DNA of 64,000 bases from Diabrotica undecimpunctata (GCF_040954645.1 NC_092806.1:29661644-29725643); one strand, 5' to 3'; shown: positions 12,430 to 24,040, counted from the stretch's first letter. Translations and numbers: made by a program. Notes: a model not told the origin generated them from the letters alone.

Positions 12430-12745
12430 CTGCAGTTACACCAATTTCTTCTTCATTCTTTCCCTATCTCACTAGATCTTGGACATCAATGGTTTCATCT
12501 CAGAGCTGTTCATAGGTCCTTTGTTATTTTTTTTGTATCAGCTCTTATTTCTATCGAGTATGTACTTATTTTATGTGCATATTTTATAAATTCTTGTTTT
12601 GTTTTCAATCCTAGATTCTTGTTTCTAATATACAATGTTTCTTAATGCACCTACAGAGTTTGTAGCTTTTCCGGCTTCCTCGGATGTTTCTTCATATATG
12701 TCTCGGTGGCTTGCTATATCTACGTCCAAATTAACAATGAACGTG
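12430..12745 (-). mobile_element. LINE reverse transcriptase thumb fragment
   Basis: On the minus strand, degraded frames read DIYEETSEEAGKATNSVGAL and later NKTRIYKICT, which align with the block just after the RT catalytic domain in insect APE-type LINEs (compare the better copies at 42850 and 31330). Several stops break it. It lies immediately left of, and on the same strand as, the next LINE fragment, but the two represent different families. Confidence 0.5.
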
Positions 12746-12769
12746 ATATTTTGTTAAATAATACAGTAT

Positions 12770-13190
12770 CATCATCAGCAGCTATTCCATCCATCGTCAG
12801 CTGTAAGCCTCCCTTGGATGTGTCCATTCAATTGTGTTTGTTATTTTTTGCATCCATTCGTGACCAGCTATTCGCTTAATGTCATGAGTCCATCTGGTTT
12901 GAGATCTGGCTCTTCTTCTCTTGTTTGCTCTTGGTCGCCATTCAATAATTCGCTTCGTCCAACGGTTGTCTTCCATTTTTCCTATGTGTCGTACCCAGTT
13001 CCATTTTAGTATGGCAATCTTTTGTATTACATCTGTAACTTTTGTTCGTCTTCTTATTCCTTCATTGGGCCTGCGACCGCTGAGCTTAATGTAGAACATT
13101 GTCTGTTCCATAGCTCTTTGAGTCATTTGGAGTTTTGCATCATGTAGACTATTTTCTTTTAAAGCCCATGTTTCAGTTATATATGTCCAT
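12770..13190 (-). mobile_element. LINE C-terminal fragment, open for about 130 codons
   Basis: The minus-strand frame contains the conserved LINE C-terminal blocks: ETWALKENS, MTQRAMEQTMF, EGIRRRTKVTDVI, LKWNWVRHIGKMEDNRWTKR and RARSQTRWTHDIKRIAG. In the family these follow the RT domain; their function is uncertain. The frame is uninterrupted over the homologous part. Downstream lies a GAT-repeat-like tail (complement of atcatcatcagc near 12772). The RT and endonuclease domains are missing, as in a 5'-truncated insertion. Confidence 0.8.
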
Positions 13191-14604
13191 ATGTAAATGT
13201 TCCATATGTAAATAGTACACAATAGGTACAAAGGTAAAAGAACTAGCAAAAGAAACGAAACGATAAATAAGATGTGACTTAATTAGAATGACTATGTTAA
13301 AAAACACAAGCACTATAAGAACACTGAATATAAAAAAAATTAAATCAGTTATAAAGGTTCTATTATGAGATTGAGATTTGACTTGCTATCCTAGTGATTT
13401 GTGTAAAATAAAAGTTCTGCATCCAAGTCTGTATACACATGTAACGAAGAAGGAGACAGACCTCATTTCCATCAAATATTAGAATTAAAAATATATAAGA
13501 GATCTATCTTATCAATAACTTATTAAACTTCATGTACAAGCTGCGTAAAATCTTAATAACACTATTCCTAAATTGACCGCGAGCGACAGCCTTAATAATG
13601 ATCTTAAAAAATGCTAATTGACGCTTATCACGCAAACACATTGATTTTCATAATGTTTTCTAGGTTAGGTATACATTTTGTTACCTATGTTTTTAACCAA
13701 TTTGTAATTAACTCCGTAAAAATGCCTTAAAGGATTCCTAAGAGTGAAACGAGTGTTCTATGTTGTTAGGACTGTCTTCTGGTATACCAAGGCTATTTGA
13801 AAAATAGAACACACTGCAAGAAAAACATGGTTATAGCAGAAAATGCAGTGTTAGGAAATAACTTGAAAGAGCGAAAAATAATACAGTATACACAAAACAG
13901 TAGAAAATAAATTGATGAATAAGGTAACAGTATGAAGAAAGATAAAAGAGGGAAAGATCAAGAAGATCATGGGAGTAATGTGAAATATATCAATGCTACT
14001 TGAAAAATAGAACAAACTATAAGAAATACATGTTAAGGGAATTAAAAACTAACTTTTTATATGACTCTTTGTTGTAATATTGGAAGGAATAAAGGAAAGA
14101 TGATGAGCAGGATGCAGCATATGTAGAAAAAGAGAAACGGATAGGGAAAAGTGAAAAACAAGGAAAACAAGGAAAAAAAACTAAGGAAAAAGAAAAAATA
14201 AAGAAATAAAAGACGGAAAAAGGAAACAAAAATATTAAGAAAAAGAAGAGAAGAAGAGAAATAACATGTGATCAATTTTATAATATCTACTTTAGGAATA
14301 TACCATATCACAATCGTATAAATTTTATTTATGATAAACGAATTGTTGACCCAATTGTTGTTAATACCAAATGATACACGAACTACCAAATAAATACATC
14401 TAACCGACGTTCAGCTGATACATTATCGTATACATGTAATCATTACAAATTATATCTATCAAAACAAAATTCCAAGGTAAGAATAAATTACCTGCCTCTG
14501 TAATTTGAAAAAAAAAACAACTACCTTGAATTACGTGATGATGATAAATGTTTTGTTGTTCAATACTACTAGTATGCTAGTGGGTATGTACCGGGTGGTA
14601 TTGG

Positions 14605-14607
<3 letters not shown>

Positions 14608-14654
<47 letters not shown>
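14608..14654. repeat. AT microsatellite
   Basis: About 47 bp of uninterrupted AT dinucleotides, directly followed by the hairpin at 14651-14689. Confidence 0.9.
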
Positions 14655-14657
<3 letters not shown>

Positions 14658-14689
14658 GATCTTATTATATAATCATAAGATCCTTTATA
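14651..14689. repeat. Hairpin with 14-bp perfect arms
   Basis: TATAAAGGATCTTA (14651-14664) and TAAGATCCTTTATA (14676-14689) pair perfectly across an 11-nt loop. It borders the AT microsatellite, so it may be a MITE remnant around which the microsatellite grew, or an AT-run replication product. Confidence 0.7.
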
Positions 14690-15174
14690 AATATAATTAG
14701 GTGTATACTAGTTCTGTTAATCTTGCGTTTATCCAGCCAATTAGCTATCTTTCACTTTTGGCAGTAGAGAGAGAGAGAGAATGTTCTGTTAATCTTATCT
14801 GTTTGTTTCTTTCGATATGAGAAGAGAGTAAGTACAAGAAATGATCCAACAAAATATAGGAAATGCAAAGGGCAAAGATACTCTCTTCTACATGATCAAA
14901 TATAATTATACTTTGGACAAACTTAAAAAAAGGATGAATATACCTAAACGCAAATAGAATTTAAAAACCGAAGGTTAAGAATTAAGAAGATAATGTAATC
15001 GTTTCAATAAGTTGCACAAAGATCAACGTCACCTCTGGGGTGGAATGTGATTGAAACTGATTCATTGAGATTCCAGGTATCTAAACAGCCCATCCTGGTG
15101 TGATGAGTACGTTAATGCCGGAATTGCCTATATGGAAAGTAAGTGGCATGCGAATGGGTAAATGTAGTAGTTTT

Positions 15175-15800
15175 CTCTTCTGCTTCTTTCTTTGTAGACA
15201 TGACTCTGTTTTTCAATGTGACTTCAGTAAGTTGTCGTTCCATCGTTTTCGTGGTCTTCCTGCTAATCGTCTTCCTATTGGGGAACCGTCTCTTGTCGTC
15301 TTTTCCACTCTATTTGTTGTCATTCGGCTTATATGATCGTTCCATTCTATTTTTATATTTCTTACGCATTCCTCAATGTTCTTTACCTTCCATCTACGTC
15401 GTATATCTGTACTTCTAGCTCTGTCCCATAGTGATTTATCATTAATTTTTCAATCTCTGCTGTTTCTAACATTCTTTTTGTCCTCTCTGTGCCAGGTCGT
15501 GTTTCTGCCGCGTATGTCATTATTGGTCTGGTGACTGTTTTGTAAATTCTGCCTTTCATTTCTTTCCCGATATTTTTATTTCTCCATATTGTTTCATTCA
15601 GGCAACTTGCGACTCTGCCCTATTCACTTAATCTTCAACTTTTGTTTCGAGCTTTCCGTATCTAGATAATGTGATGCCTAGATATTTAAACTCCATCACT
15701 TGTATTATCTAACCTTCCAGCTCCAATTTACATCTTAGTAAATTTGCTGTACCTTCGACCTTCCACCGGGCTTTGCCCACTCCGAAATTGACTACTGGAT
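15175..15800 (-). mobile_element. LINE RT thumb and C-terminal fragment
   Basis: Minus-strand frames from 15800 downward read MEFKYLGI (the motif after the catalytic block), CLNETIWRNKN, RIYKTVTRPIMTYAAETRPG and TERTKRMLETA, then degraded C-terminal sequence and a purine tail near 15180. It is the same family as the plus-strand copies at 30.4-31.8 kb and 42-43.5 kb. At least three stops or frameshifts are present and the 5' half is missing. Confidence 0.75.
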
Positions 15801-15804
15801 TTTG

Positions 15805-16040
15805 CTTTTACAAAAAAACTTTGATGGTATAATTTTAGTATCCATTGCTGCAATCAACCTGAAGAAGGGTATTTTTTCCTTTGGCACGAAGGAATTGCCA
15901 AACGAGGGTCGGATGAAGTTGCCAGTTGTCACAAGTATTTTGAAAAATTTGATGTCCTCCGAGAAACACTTTATGTCATATCAGATAAGTGTTGTTGCCA
16001 AAATAAAAATTGAACAGTCGTGGGATCTTGGTGACATCTA
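15805..16040 (+). pseudogene. Unrecognised coding-like relic, part 1
   Basis: An open stretch of about 80 codons with balanced composition ends where a MITE begins at 16041. I do not recognise it with confidence. Together with the piece after the MITE (16740-16965) it may be one interrupted gene or transposon, since the MITE's TTA duplication shows it was inserted here. Confidence 0.35.
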
Positions 16041-16735
16041 TTAAGCCGGATACACACATGCCAGTAAATTGGGAAAGTAGCTAGCATGCCAGTTGCTGAC
16101 ATAGGCCAGTAACTGGCAAGCACAAAACACATTTGCTAGTAATTTGCATGTCAATAGCTCGATTGTCTATACTGGCAAGGTTTTCATAAGTACTTGAATG
16201 AATGAATTAAACAAGCAAATATTTTGCTGATGTCGACAGATATTTTTAGAAATTTAATAATGAATCCGAAGCAGAACTCAAAAAAGAGAAAAATTTGGGA
16301 TTTGCGTGTGTAAGTATTGTCACGGGCTATTTTATTTTTATATAGAGATGATTTAGAATTCCAAAGACACTCCAATTCTCTATATATAGCAATAAATTTG
16401 ATGGTTTTTTCATCACCTCATAGAAACATTTTTTAAATCAACAAGTTTAAAAATAAAACGATTGATTTTTGTCACCAAAATATCAAATCCGACAATTCTC
16501 TATAGCTACTGGCAACTGGCATACCCGTAGCGGAAATGTGCGTTCACACATACCAGTAAGACTCTTCACGCATGCGCCTTGCATCTTACAGCATGCTACT
16601 AGCAAGAAAAATCAAATTCTTTGCGATTGCATCCCAGTTAACGTACACACTTGTCAGTTTGTGGACAGTAGCTGGTGCTTGCTAGCTATTGGTATACCAT
16701 TGTGAGAGTAACAGGCATGTGTATCTCCGGCTTTA
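16041..16735. mobile_element. PIF/Harbinger-type MITE with TTA target duplication
   Basis: A 689-bp element (16044-16732) has terminal inverted repeats AGCCGGATACACACATGCC and, in complement, AGCCGGAGATACACATGCC. It is flanked by TTA on both sides (16041-16043, 16733-16735). Subterminal copies of ccagtaactggcaag-like words recur at both ends (near 16100 and 16500-16680). A 3-bp TWA duplication is the PIF/Harbinger hallmark. No transposase frame is present, so it is non-autonomous. Confidence 0.8.
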
Positions 16736-16739
16736 GCTC

Positions 16740-16965
16740 CTTGAAGATCAAAACAATTTTTCATGTTTTTCCACAGGTAGCTCCTACTATGTTACCTATG
16801 ATAGGGATTTTGCCCTCATGGAAAAACATTCAAAAACGAATACTGCAGTCTGTTCTCCTAGTGATTGGGAATATAATCTAAAGGGAGCCAAAAAGAAAAG
16901 ACCTTTGGTTTTAACGAGTCTAAAGAGGGAAGACATAAATTTTCCATAAATATATCGGCTAATAA
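16740..16965 (+). pseudogene. Transposon-like coding relic, part 2
   Basis: After an acceptor-like tttttccacag (16768-16778), a frame reads YDRDFALMEKHSKTN, SDWEYNLKGAKKK and LTSLKRED. The pattern D-x-D-F-x-L-x-E-K followed by a W or L and a lysine-rich block is seen in multicopy insect proteins annotated with a DUF7869-like domain. That assignment is from memory of the motif and needs a search. The frame ends near the left end of the Penelope relic. Confidence 0.4.
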
Positions 16966-17760
16966 TACAGATATACTAGAGCCCATTGCTAGACCAAAAT
17001 TTTGTTTATAGAATTCGTTATGTAGTTGAAAATATATGTATTATCAATACATAATGTTAATAACTCTATTATAGCTGATATGTTTAGTCTTGTTCTAGTT
17101 GCCAATGTATCATCACTCTCTAATTTTTTCTTGACTATTTTTAAAGTCTTAATTTGAATTAAATTCAATATTGGATAATTTATTTAAAAAATGTAGTGTA
17201 TTTTTTATAAACCTGTCATTTTTATTTGCAAATGGTTGTATAATTTTTAATAAAAATTTTAATAGTTCACTACAAGGAGAATTCATGGTACTACAAATGG
17301 GTCTAAGTGGTATATTCGTTTTATGAACTTTAGGTACTCCATAAAAATGAGGAGTCTTACTGTAACGAGGTGTAATTAATCTTCTCTGATAATTTGTTAA
17401 ACCATCAAACTTTAATAAAGTTCTATATACTCTGTTTTCCAAAGGCTTTGTTGGATCCTTTGTTAATTTTGTATAAGGTCCGTTTATTATTAGATCTTTA
17501 ATTTTGTTTTCATATTGATTTTTATCCATTATCAGAGTTGCATTCCCCTTGTCTGCTGGTAGGATTATTATGGAGTCGTCATTTTTTAAAGTTGTTATAG
17601 CCTTTAGTTCCTCTTTGCTTATGTTTTGTTCAATTTTAATAGACTTTTGCAATTCAAGTTGACATAATCACCGACATAATACTCTGTATTCTTCCTCTTC
17701 GTGGGTTGGTATAGGTAATGGATTTTGACCATAGATAAATTACACCTAGATTGGTAACAG
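16900..17760 (-). pseudogene. Penelope-like element reverse transcriptase
   Basis: The minus strand carries a 167-codon frame (17652-17149) with the Penelope RT hallmarks: DDSIIILPADKGNATLIM, then KTPHFYGVPKVHK and IPLRPICSTMNSP. After a frameshift near 17040 it continues NEFYKQNFGLAMGSS and LLADIFME, the conserved block before the catalytic aspartates. N-terminal sequence reading HEEEEYRVLC extends to about 17720. The catalytic YxDD block and the GIY-YIG endonuclease are missing. Penelope elements are retroelements outside the LINE and LTR groups. The right-hand partner (N-terminal part) is probably the fragment at 21545-21890. Confidence 0.88.
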
Positions 17761-17979
17761 GGATAGCCAAGGTCAAATCATGTTCGGATTAGGCGCCCAT
17801 TCGCTTGGTGGCGCTGCTAGTCTCGTTCCTGCACGGAGTGAGTTTGCTGTGATCAAGTCAAAGTTGAGTTTAGACAAATACGGCGCCATATTTGTATTTG
17901 TTTTATTTTTTATAATTTATTTTATAATTTAAAATTTTTTGTATAAATAGTGCAAAATCGTACAATTTTCGACGATTTT

Positions 17980-18345
17980 TTATTATGGAATCGAACACAT
18001 TACATGGAATAACAATGTAGACACGAAGAACTGAACAAAAAAGATGTGTTCCAGATTGCATGGATACTACCAAAGAATATAGACGCTTAAGCGTCTATTG
18101 TATATTCTTTGATACTACTTTTTTAAGTCCAGGACATTATATGGATATGTTTGATAAATGGGTGAATGCTGTTAAGAGCCCTAATTAGAGAATGCTGCAA
18201 AAGAAACTATTTATAACAATTTTCGTGTATGCGCTAGTCATTTTAAAGAGGAAGATATACCTAGTCAATGTTGGAAATAGCGGTATTACGAGAACAGCCG
18301 TTCCGAGTTTGTTTTTACCAGGACCATGTAAGAACTATTATACCA
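17980..18345 (+). pseudogene. THAP zinc-finger domain relic
   Basis: Frames on the plus strand give the C2CH pattern of a THAP DNA-binding domain in order: RCVPDC, then DKWVNAVK (invariant W), CASHFKEEDIP (C-x2-H-F) and, after a frameshift, TAVPSLFLP (the AVPxxF box). THAP domains occur in P-element-type transposases and in host regulators; the rest of the protein is not seen, so either is possible. The coding sequence is broken by at least two frameshifts or stops, and it carries a 48-bp in-frame addition described separately. A GC-richer stretch at 17790-17880 could be its 5' region. Confidence 0.7.
18063..18118. mobile_element. Tiny 40-bp palindromic insertion with 8-bp direct repeats
   Basis: GATACTAC occurs at 18063-18070 and again at 18111-18118. 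Between them lies a 40-bp near-palindrome whose centre AGACGCTTAAGCGTCT (18081-18096) is perfect and whose ends are CAAAGAATAT and TATTCTTT. It lies inside the THAP coding sequence and adds 48 bp (16 codons), keeping the frame. An 8-bp duplication fits a hAT- or P-type insertion reduced to its ends. Confidence 0.6.
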
Positions 18346-18479
18346 CTGACCTATATTCTTATTCACATTATATCTGACCTTTTACTATAAAATTAGTTTA
18401 TAAATTTAACCTAAAATTATATATTATAAAACCAGTCTTACTTAGCTTAGTATTTGAATTATTTGTAGGTGGTGGTTCA

Positions 18480-18880
18480 ACAACTATCTTAAAAAGCATC
18501 ACCTTAGAGAGGGTTCGGCATAAATTTCTACAGGTGTGCGCCTTTCAAAGTTGGATTAGATTAGCAGACCATGACTACACTATCATGGAGAGGTCTATGA
18601 GCTTGCCTGCTTTAAGTATGAGGAGGGATCTGTCCCTCTCTTGTGAGTGAGATTGGTCTTAGAGTACCATATTATAATACCATGGTTTGCCTCATCTATG
18701 TACTTTTAATGTTCCATTTTGTAAAACAACCTATGGTGCTAATAGCCCACTGAATAGATACTTATCTTTGTTAAACAACCTAAATGTAAATGTATTTAAT
18801 ATGTCCCTCAATAAATATATAAATATTAGTAGAAGAGTTACTGGTACCATAGAGTTTGGAAACTTAACTGTGTAAAATAC
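18480..18880 (+). mobile_element. LINE (CR1/Jockey-like) C-terminal fragment
   Basis: Plus-strand frames read FQSWIRLADHDYTIMERS, LPALSMRRD, LCTFNVPFCKTTYGANSPLN and LLNNLNVNVFNMSLNK. This string (a Y-x-x-x-E near LPxLxxRR, then NSPLNR and FNxSLN) is the C-terminal end of a widespread insect LINE. Two frame changes are present. About 450 bp downstream, to roughly 19330, is probably its 3' untranslated region and includes the AT microsatellite. Confidence 0.75.
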
Positions 18881-19023
18881 TTCATGTTTTTATTGTAACT
18901 AGGTAATACTTTACATATTTTTTTATTTTTGTTATGTTATTTTTCCATCTTTATTGTTTGTGCTGGATTTTAGAATCATAGAACTAACTGTTGGGTTTAT
19001 AGGTTTTAAAATGTCATTACATC

Positions 19024-19974
<951 letters not shown>

Positions 19975-19979
19975 ATGGC

Positions 19980-20084
19980 TGTCTGTTGCTTATTAGGCTT
20001 TAATTTGACATTAGAATTACAAAAAAAATATTTAAATACTGACAAGTTCCTGTCACAACATTTAGAACACTAAATTATACTACA
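19980..20084 (-). repeat. 3' LTR of the deleted Gypsy element
   Basis: 105 bp, starting TGTCTGTTGC and ending ATACTACA on the plus strand; the element runs on the minus strand, so this is its 3' LTR. A polypurine tract lies immediately inside. Confidence 0.8.
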
Positions 20085-20289
20085 TTCACCCGTCCCTATT
20101 TTTGAACAAAATATTGCAACTATTTTGGTTTATTTTTAGCTCCAGCTGATTTACAGCTAGAATGAAAATCTGAATTTTCCAATCTTGGTTCATCATTATC
20201 ATCAGGTTTTTGAACAGGTAAATTTTCTGTCTCATCTGGTATTTATTTAGTAGTGGAATTCTCTAGTGTGTTATTTGGACCTTCATCAT

Positions 20290-20600
20290 TATCTTGATTC
20301 AGTAATATAACAATTCAACAGTAAACTTCTTATATAGTGCAGAGCACATGGTAAAGCAGTTTTCCATTAAGTGAATTCTAAATTTTTGGTTTTCTATGCT
20401 AGATTCACCAATTTCCATATAACTCATTGTATTTTTCGACTTAACCATTTTCTTCATGATTATATGGTGTTGTTCTACTTGAATATATTCCTTTAGAGTG
20501 TAGATAATTAATAAATTCTTGTGAAGTAAAGCTAGTTCTCCTTGTTAGATTTGATATATACCGTCATTCTATATAAACCAAATAGTGATTGAATCTGTAA
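20290..20600 (-). pseudogene. Gypsy integrase core fragment
   Basis: The minus strand reads RTSFTSQEFINYLHSKGI then SRTTPYNHEENGQVEKYN and TALPCALHSIRSLL across two frames. This is the retroviral-type integrase core found in K02A2.6-like Gypsy elements, including the E of the DDE triad in the GQVEKYN block. Stops and shifts make it non-functional. Confidence 0.8.
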
Positions 20601-20968
20601 TTGGTTAGAATTGCTTTTCTACCAGATAATGTCTGCATTTTTTTAAATACTTCAACTCATTTGCTTTTTTTTCAATTGCATGTTTTTATTCGGAATCTGT
20701 GAGGGTATGTGTGAAAAAAGCAATTGGTTTTCCAGATTGATTGCTTCGCTTATGTAATCGTAGATTAATTTTTTAAAAGCATGTACTTATCTTTACCTTC
20801 TAGGGATTTATCTTTAGATTCATTGCTTTCTAAAAAATTCTTGAATGTTATATACTTACTAATGTTTGAATTCTTTGGTGGAAGTTTGACAGTTTGGACC
20901 AACCTCTAGTTTATCTGGTCTAAAGTACTTCCCCATTGTAAATTTATGCGAATAAAATTGTAGTAAAA

Positions 20969-21083
20969 TGTCTTTTGCAGAATTAGGCTTTTATTCACAT
21001 AAAACTTGATAAGAATGACAAAACAATTATTTAAATACTGACCCGTTCTTGTCACAACATTAAGAAAACTAAATTATACTACA
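20969..21083 (-). repeat. 5' LTR of the deleted Gypsy element
   Basis: 115 bp, starting TGTCTTTTGC and ending ATACTACA on the plus strand. It has diverged from its partner by several substitutions and small indels, so the insertion is not recent. Confidence 0.8.
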
Positions 21084-21089
21084 CATGGC

Positions 21090-21478
21090 TTGTATTATTA
21101 ATATTTCTTGTAACACATATAACATTTCTTGTAACATTTTTATAAATAAAGATTTTATTCTATATTTTATTCTGTAATTTATTTAACCACTTTGGCATTT
21201 TAATGTAATGGAAAATAAATATAGTCCCAACATAACAAGAAAACCCAAAAAGTATACGAAAAATATTTATTATCGTATAGGATAAGGATTTTTCTTGTTA
21301 TTTTAGGATTATATCGATTTTCCTTTACTTTAAAATGAGTTCACAATCCTAGGTAATATTACTAAACTTTTGAATTTAGCGCCATGTATATATAGTTATG
21401 CGCCCGATCACTAGGTGATGCGCCAATCATTGTTTTATTCCCTAACACGGAAGTTTCAATGCTAGGTGGTAGTGTGCT
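21090..21478. other. Anonymous DNA inside the nested Penelope region
   Basis: No feature recognised. It ends with a GC-richer stretch (gcgcccgatcactaggtgat near 21400) that faintly mirrors one at 17806. Confidence 0.25.
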
Positions 21479-21564
21479 ATGATTTTGACAAGCGCTATGA
21501 CCTTGTAAAGAACAGGTAAACTTGTGTACTGTATCGGCATGACTCATAGCTCTTGTCAAAATCT
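21479..21564. repeat. Inverted repeat beside the Penelope fragment
   Basis: gattttgacaagcgctatga (about 21479-21498) and the complement of tcatagctcttgtcaaaatc (about 21545-21564) pair over 20 bp with one mismatch. The right arm is also Penelope coding sequence (FDKSYE), so the left arm may be a copied or inverted piece of it. Confidence 0.5.
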
Positions 21565-21976
21565 ATTACCTCTAAACATTGAGATATTTTCTCCACTGAG
21601 CTTATTATGTCTAATTTTGGAATTGATGGATGAGTAACAGCAAAATTTAGACCCTTTGACAGTATTAAACTCTCTGTTGCATTTAAATCATCATTTAAAT
21701 GTCTATTTGATAGATTGACAACTATCGCTAATATGTCATTATTTCTATTTAAGTTATCTAACCCTTTTGTTCTAAAAGAATATTAAATTTATTTAAATGT
21801 ATATTTCTTTGTTTCTGATATTCATTTTCATATACTATATGTAAACTAAAAATAATTTGATCAAAATCAGAATTTCATATTACATACATTGAAAAGCAAA
21901 TCTTCAATAGGTACTTACAATATTTTGTACCATGTACTTTAACATGCCACAAGAAAATAGCTTCAGAACAACTATT
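21547..21976 (-). pseudogene. Penelope-like element N-terminal fragment
   Basis: The minus strand (21890 to 21550) reads VVNLSNRHLNDDLNA, LILSKGLNFAVTHPSIPKLD and ISSVEKISQCLEVIDFDK. The block LSKGLNFAxT is diagnostic of the region just before the RT in Penelope-like elements. Upstream (21947-21976) is a partial terminal unit, ttaacatgccacaagaaaat. The fragment stops almost exactly where the RT fragment at 16900-17760 begins in the protein, so the two are probably one copy split by later insertions. Confidence 0.8.
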
Positions 21977-23830
21977 TGTAAGTTCGTTTGTTCAATATTA
22001 CTTATATACTAATCCTTTGCTGTTATTCAACTTTTGTCAATTTAAATAGTTTTTCTATTTTCACTCAGAGTCCATTTGAACCTGTTAAGTATAACTTTTC
22101 TTTACCAACAGTCATGAAAAACCTGTTAAGTGACAAGTTTTCTTTCCATAATTTGTTAAAAAAATCAATTGAGTAATGGCTATTGTTTTAAAATTAATGT
22201 GCATAATATCCGTTTTATTCAAAATTTTATTTTTAAAACATCTAATGTTTAAATTATTTATTTATTTATTTATTTCACCTCCTTTAAACACACAAAATGA
22301 TTGTTATTACATTAAAAGAGTGCTTACTCATGCTTTATCATTCTAACTTTAAATTAAATCAATAGTTTCTGCATTATATAATTTTGACACTTTGACAAGT
22401 TTTACGACCGGAGGCTTCAATTCATCAAGGTAACTCAAATACTTAACCTAAATAGAGATGAAAACCAGCAGCAAGAAATAGATTGAATGGTTGACATATT
22501 GCTCAAGTTAAGCATATACTTCATCTAATTTAGTTACCGTTTCACGTCATCCGCGTCATAGCCCGTGAGGTAACAGGATACCAACAGGAAATATTTAGGC
22601 GGTAGGTGTGTTCTTTTTAGATTCACTTTGCCGAGTACACTGGCATTACAGCCACTAGGCATATTTTATTATATATGCGTAGAAATAATATTTAAAGATT
22701 TCTATTAATGTTAACTTAAAGAATTACACAATAATAGGTATGTTTCATTTAATTTGTATAAATGCATTATAACGTTGTTCGGAACACACTGTAACTGTAA
22801 TCGAACGAAGGTGACATTTTGGCATAAATTGGTAACACTTATTTGACAGTTGCGGTGTTGACACTTTTTGTACTTTATTATTTTGAATTTTAAAGTGAAT
22901 ACCTCTTGTTTTATATTTTATACTATTTAATAAAATCTGTTCTTTTTAGAACAAAATTAGTGTGTTTTATTTCAAAAATGACACGTAAGAATTTAAATAG
23001 TCGTTGTAAAGAGATGGTAGGCTCTTTTGCAAAAATTATGTGAACTATTTGATTTAAAATCGATTCAGGATTTTTTTATACTTTGGCAACTATGTCAACT
23101 TTGATCTCTGTCAATGATAATGACGTGCAACGGTATGTAAATTAGATCGACTGTATAAGGTATGATTTGATACTTTTTTAGTTTAATGAGAAGGATTCCC
23201 CGTAACAAAATTAATTTCATCGGATATTATCGAATATTGGGTGGCCAAGATGTACTTAGTATAATTTTGTTAGCCACTATTAAGTTTGTGATACATTTGT
23301 GTTACATAGAAAAATGCGAGGTAATGGAATAGAGGGAAACAGGCACAGTATTTAAGTTCTGTCACCTCCGGCATGAGAGCTACAAATGGCAGTGTTGCCT
23401 AAATTTAAGAGTGACATTAGTTCTGTGTAAAAAAATGCTCTGTAATTATTGTATGTATGTTAAATTATTATTTAGGGATTCAGAGTTCAAATTTTTTACA
23501 AAACTTCATTAACTAGATATATGATTAAAAACTCGTAAAATATGTCTCATTGGAGGAATGATTCTGTTTTTAAATTAAGTCCAATTTAGTAGACGAAATA
23601 TAAAATAAACAAAAAATTGTATTTAACTGATTGATTCTGAATCCACTCCAATCCGTTAACACAAGTAACCAAAAAAAAAATTTATAAAATCTTTTTAAGC
23701 AATAACGTTTATAAATTGTTATTTGATATTGTTTGTTTGGTTATGTTTGCCAGTCTTTTTTATTTCTTCGAATTTTTATTTTTTCTATTTCCTGCTGTTA
23801 CGGCGTTTTTGTTTCGGAGATAAATAACTA
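21977..23830. other. Anonymous AT-rich DNA
   Basis: No recognisable coding sequence. A short TTTA repeat lies at about 22257-22276. The only longer frame (21988-22176) has no known motif. Confidence 0.3.
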
Positions 23831-23845
23831 TTGTTAAGAATTGTT

Positions 23846-24040
23846 ATGGCGAACTATAATTCTAGTAAAAAAAGTGACATATGCAAATACTTATCCAAGA
23901 GGATCATAAACTATAGATTAAAAGACAAACCGGAAATTTCTATAGTTGAAATCAAGGTTAATAAGTTCGGAGACCAACACTATAAGAGAAATTTCAATTT
24001 ATTTTTAATATACACCTGGACCAGTGACGGCTGGTAAGGG
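23846..24040 (+). other. Small unrecognised open frame
   Basis: An ATG at 23846 opens about 63 codons, lysine-rich at first (NSSKKSDICKYLSKR). The last codons run into the hAT-like terminus at 24026, so the frame's end is not its own. I do not recognise the protein; it may be chance or a truncated exon. Confidence 0.2.

Larger units (their letters stand above)
13260..15170. other. Anonymous DNA with low-complexity tracts
   Basis: No coding similarity. It includes a purine-rich tract (about 14085-14265, mostly gaaaagg-type words), an AT dinucleotide run and a hairpin (listed separately), plus a short GA run near 14767-14782. Minus-strand frames over the purine tract are low-complexity artefacts. 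Confidence 0.4.
19975..21089 (-). mobile_element. Internally deleted Gypsy-type LTR retrotransposon with both LTRs
   Basis: Two similar LTRs, 19980-20084 and 20969-21083, share taggcttt, aaatactga, cctgtcacaacatt-like and ctaaattatactaca words and enclose only about 880 bp. The 5-bp sequence atggc flanks both sides (19975-19979 and 21085-21089, one extra C at 21084). On the minus strand the order is short Gag start (MGKYFRPDKLE near 20930), a Gag remnant, a scrap of RNase H (TLTDSE near 20680), integrase core (20290-20600), then a purine-rich tract before the 3' LTR (complement of ttcacccgtccctattttt). Most of Gag and RT is missing, so it is a non-autonomous deletion copy. Confidence 0.82.

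Noticed and set aside
14057..14389. Minus-strand frame rich in F and S over the purine tract
   Set aside because: A by-product of a low-complexity GA-rich strand; no domain.
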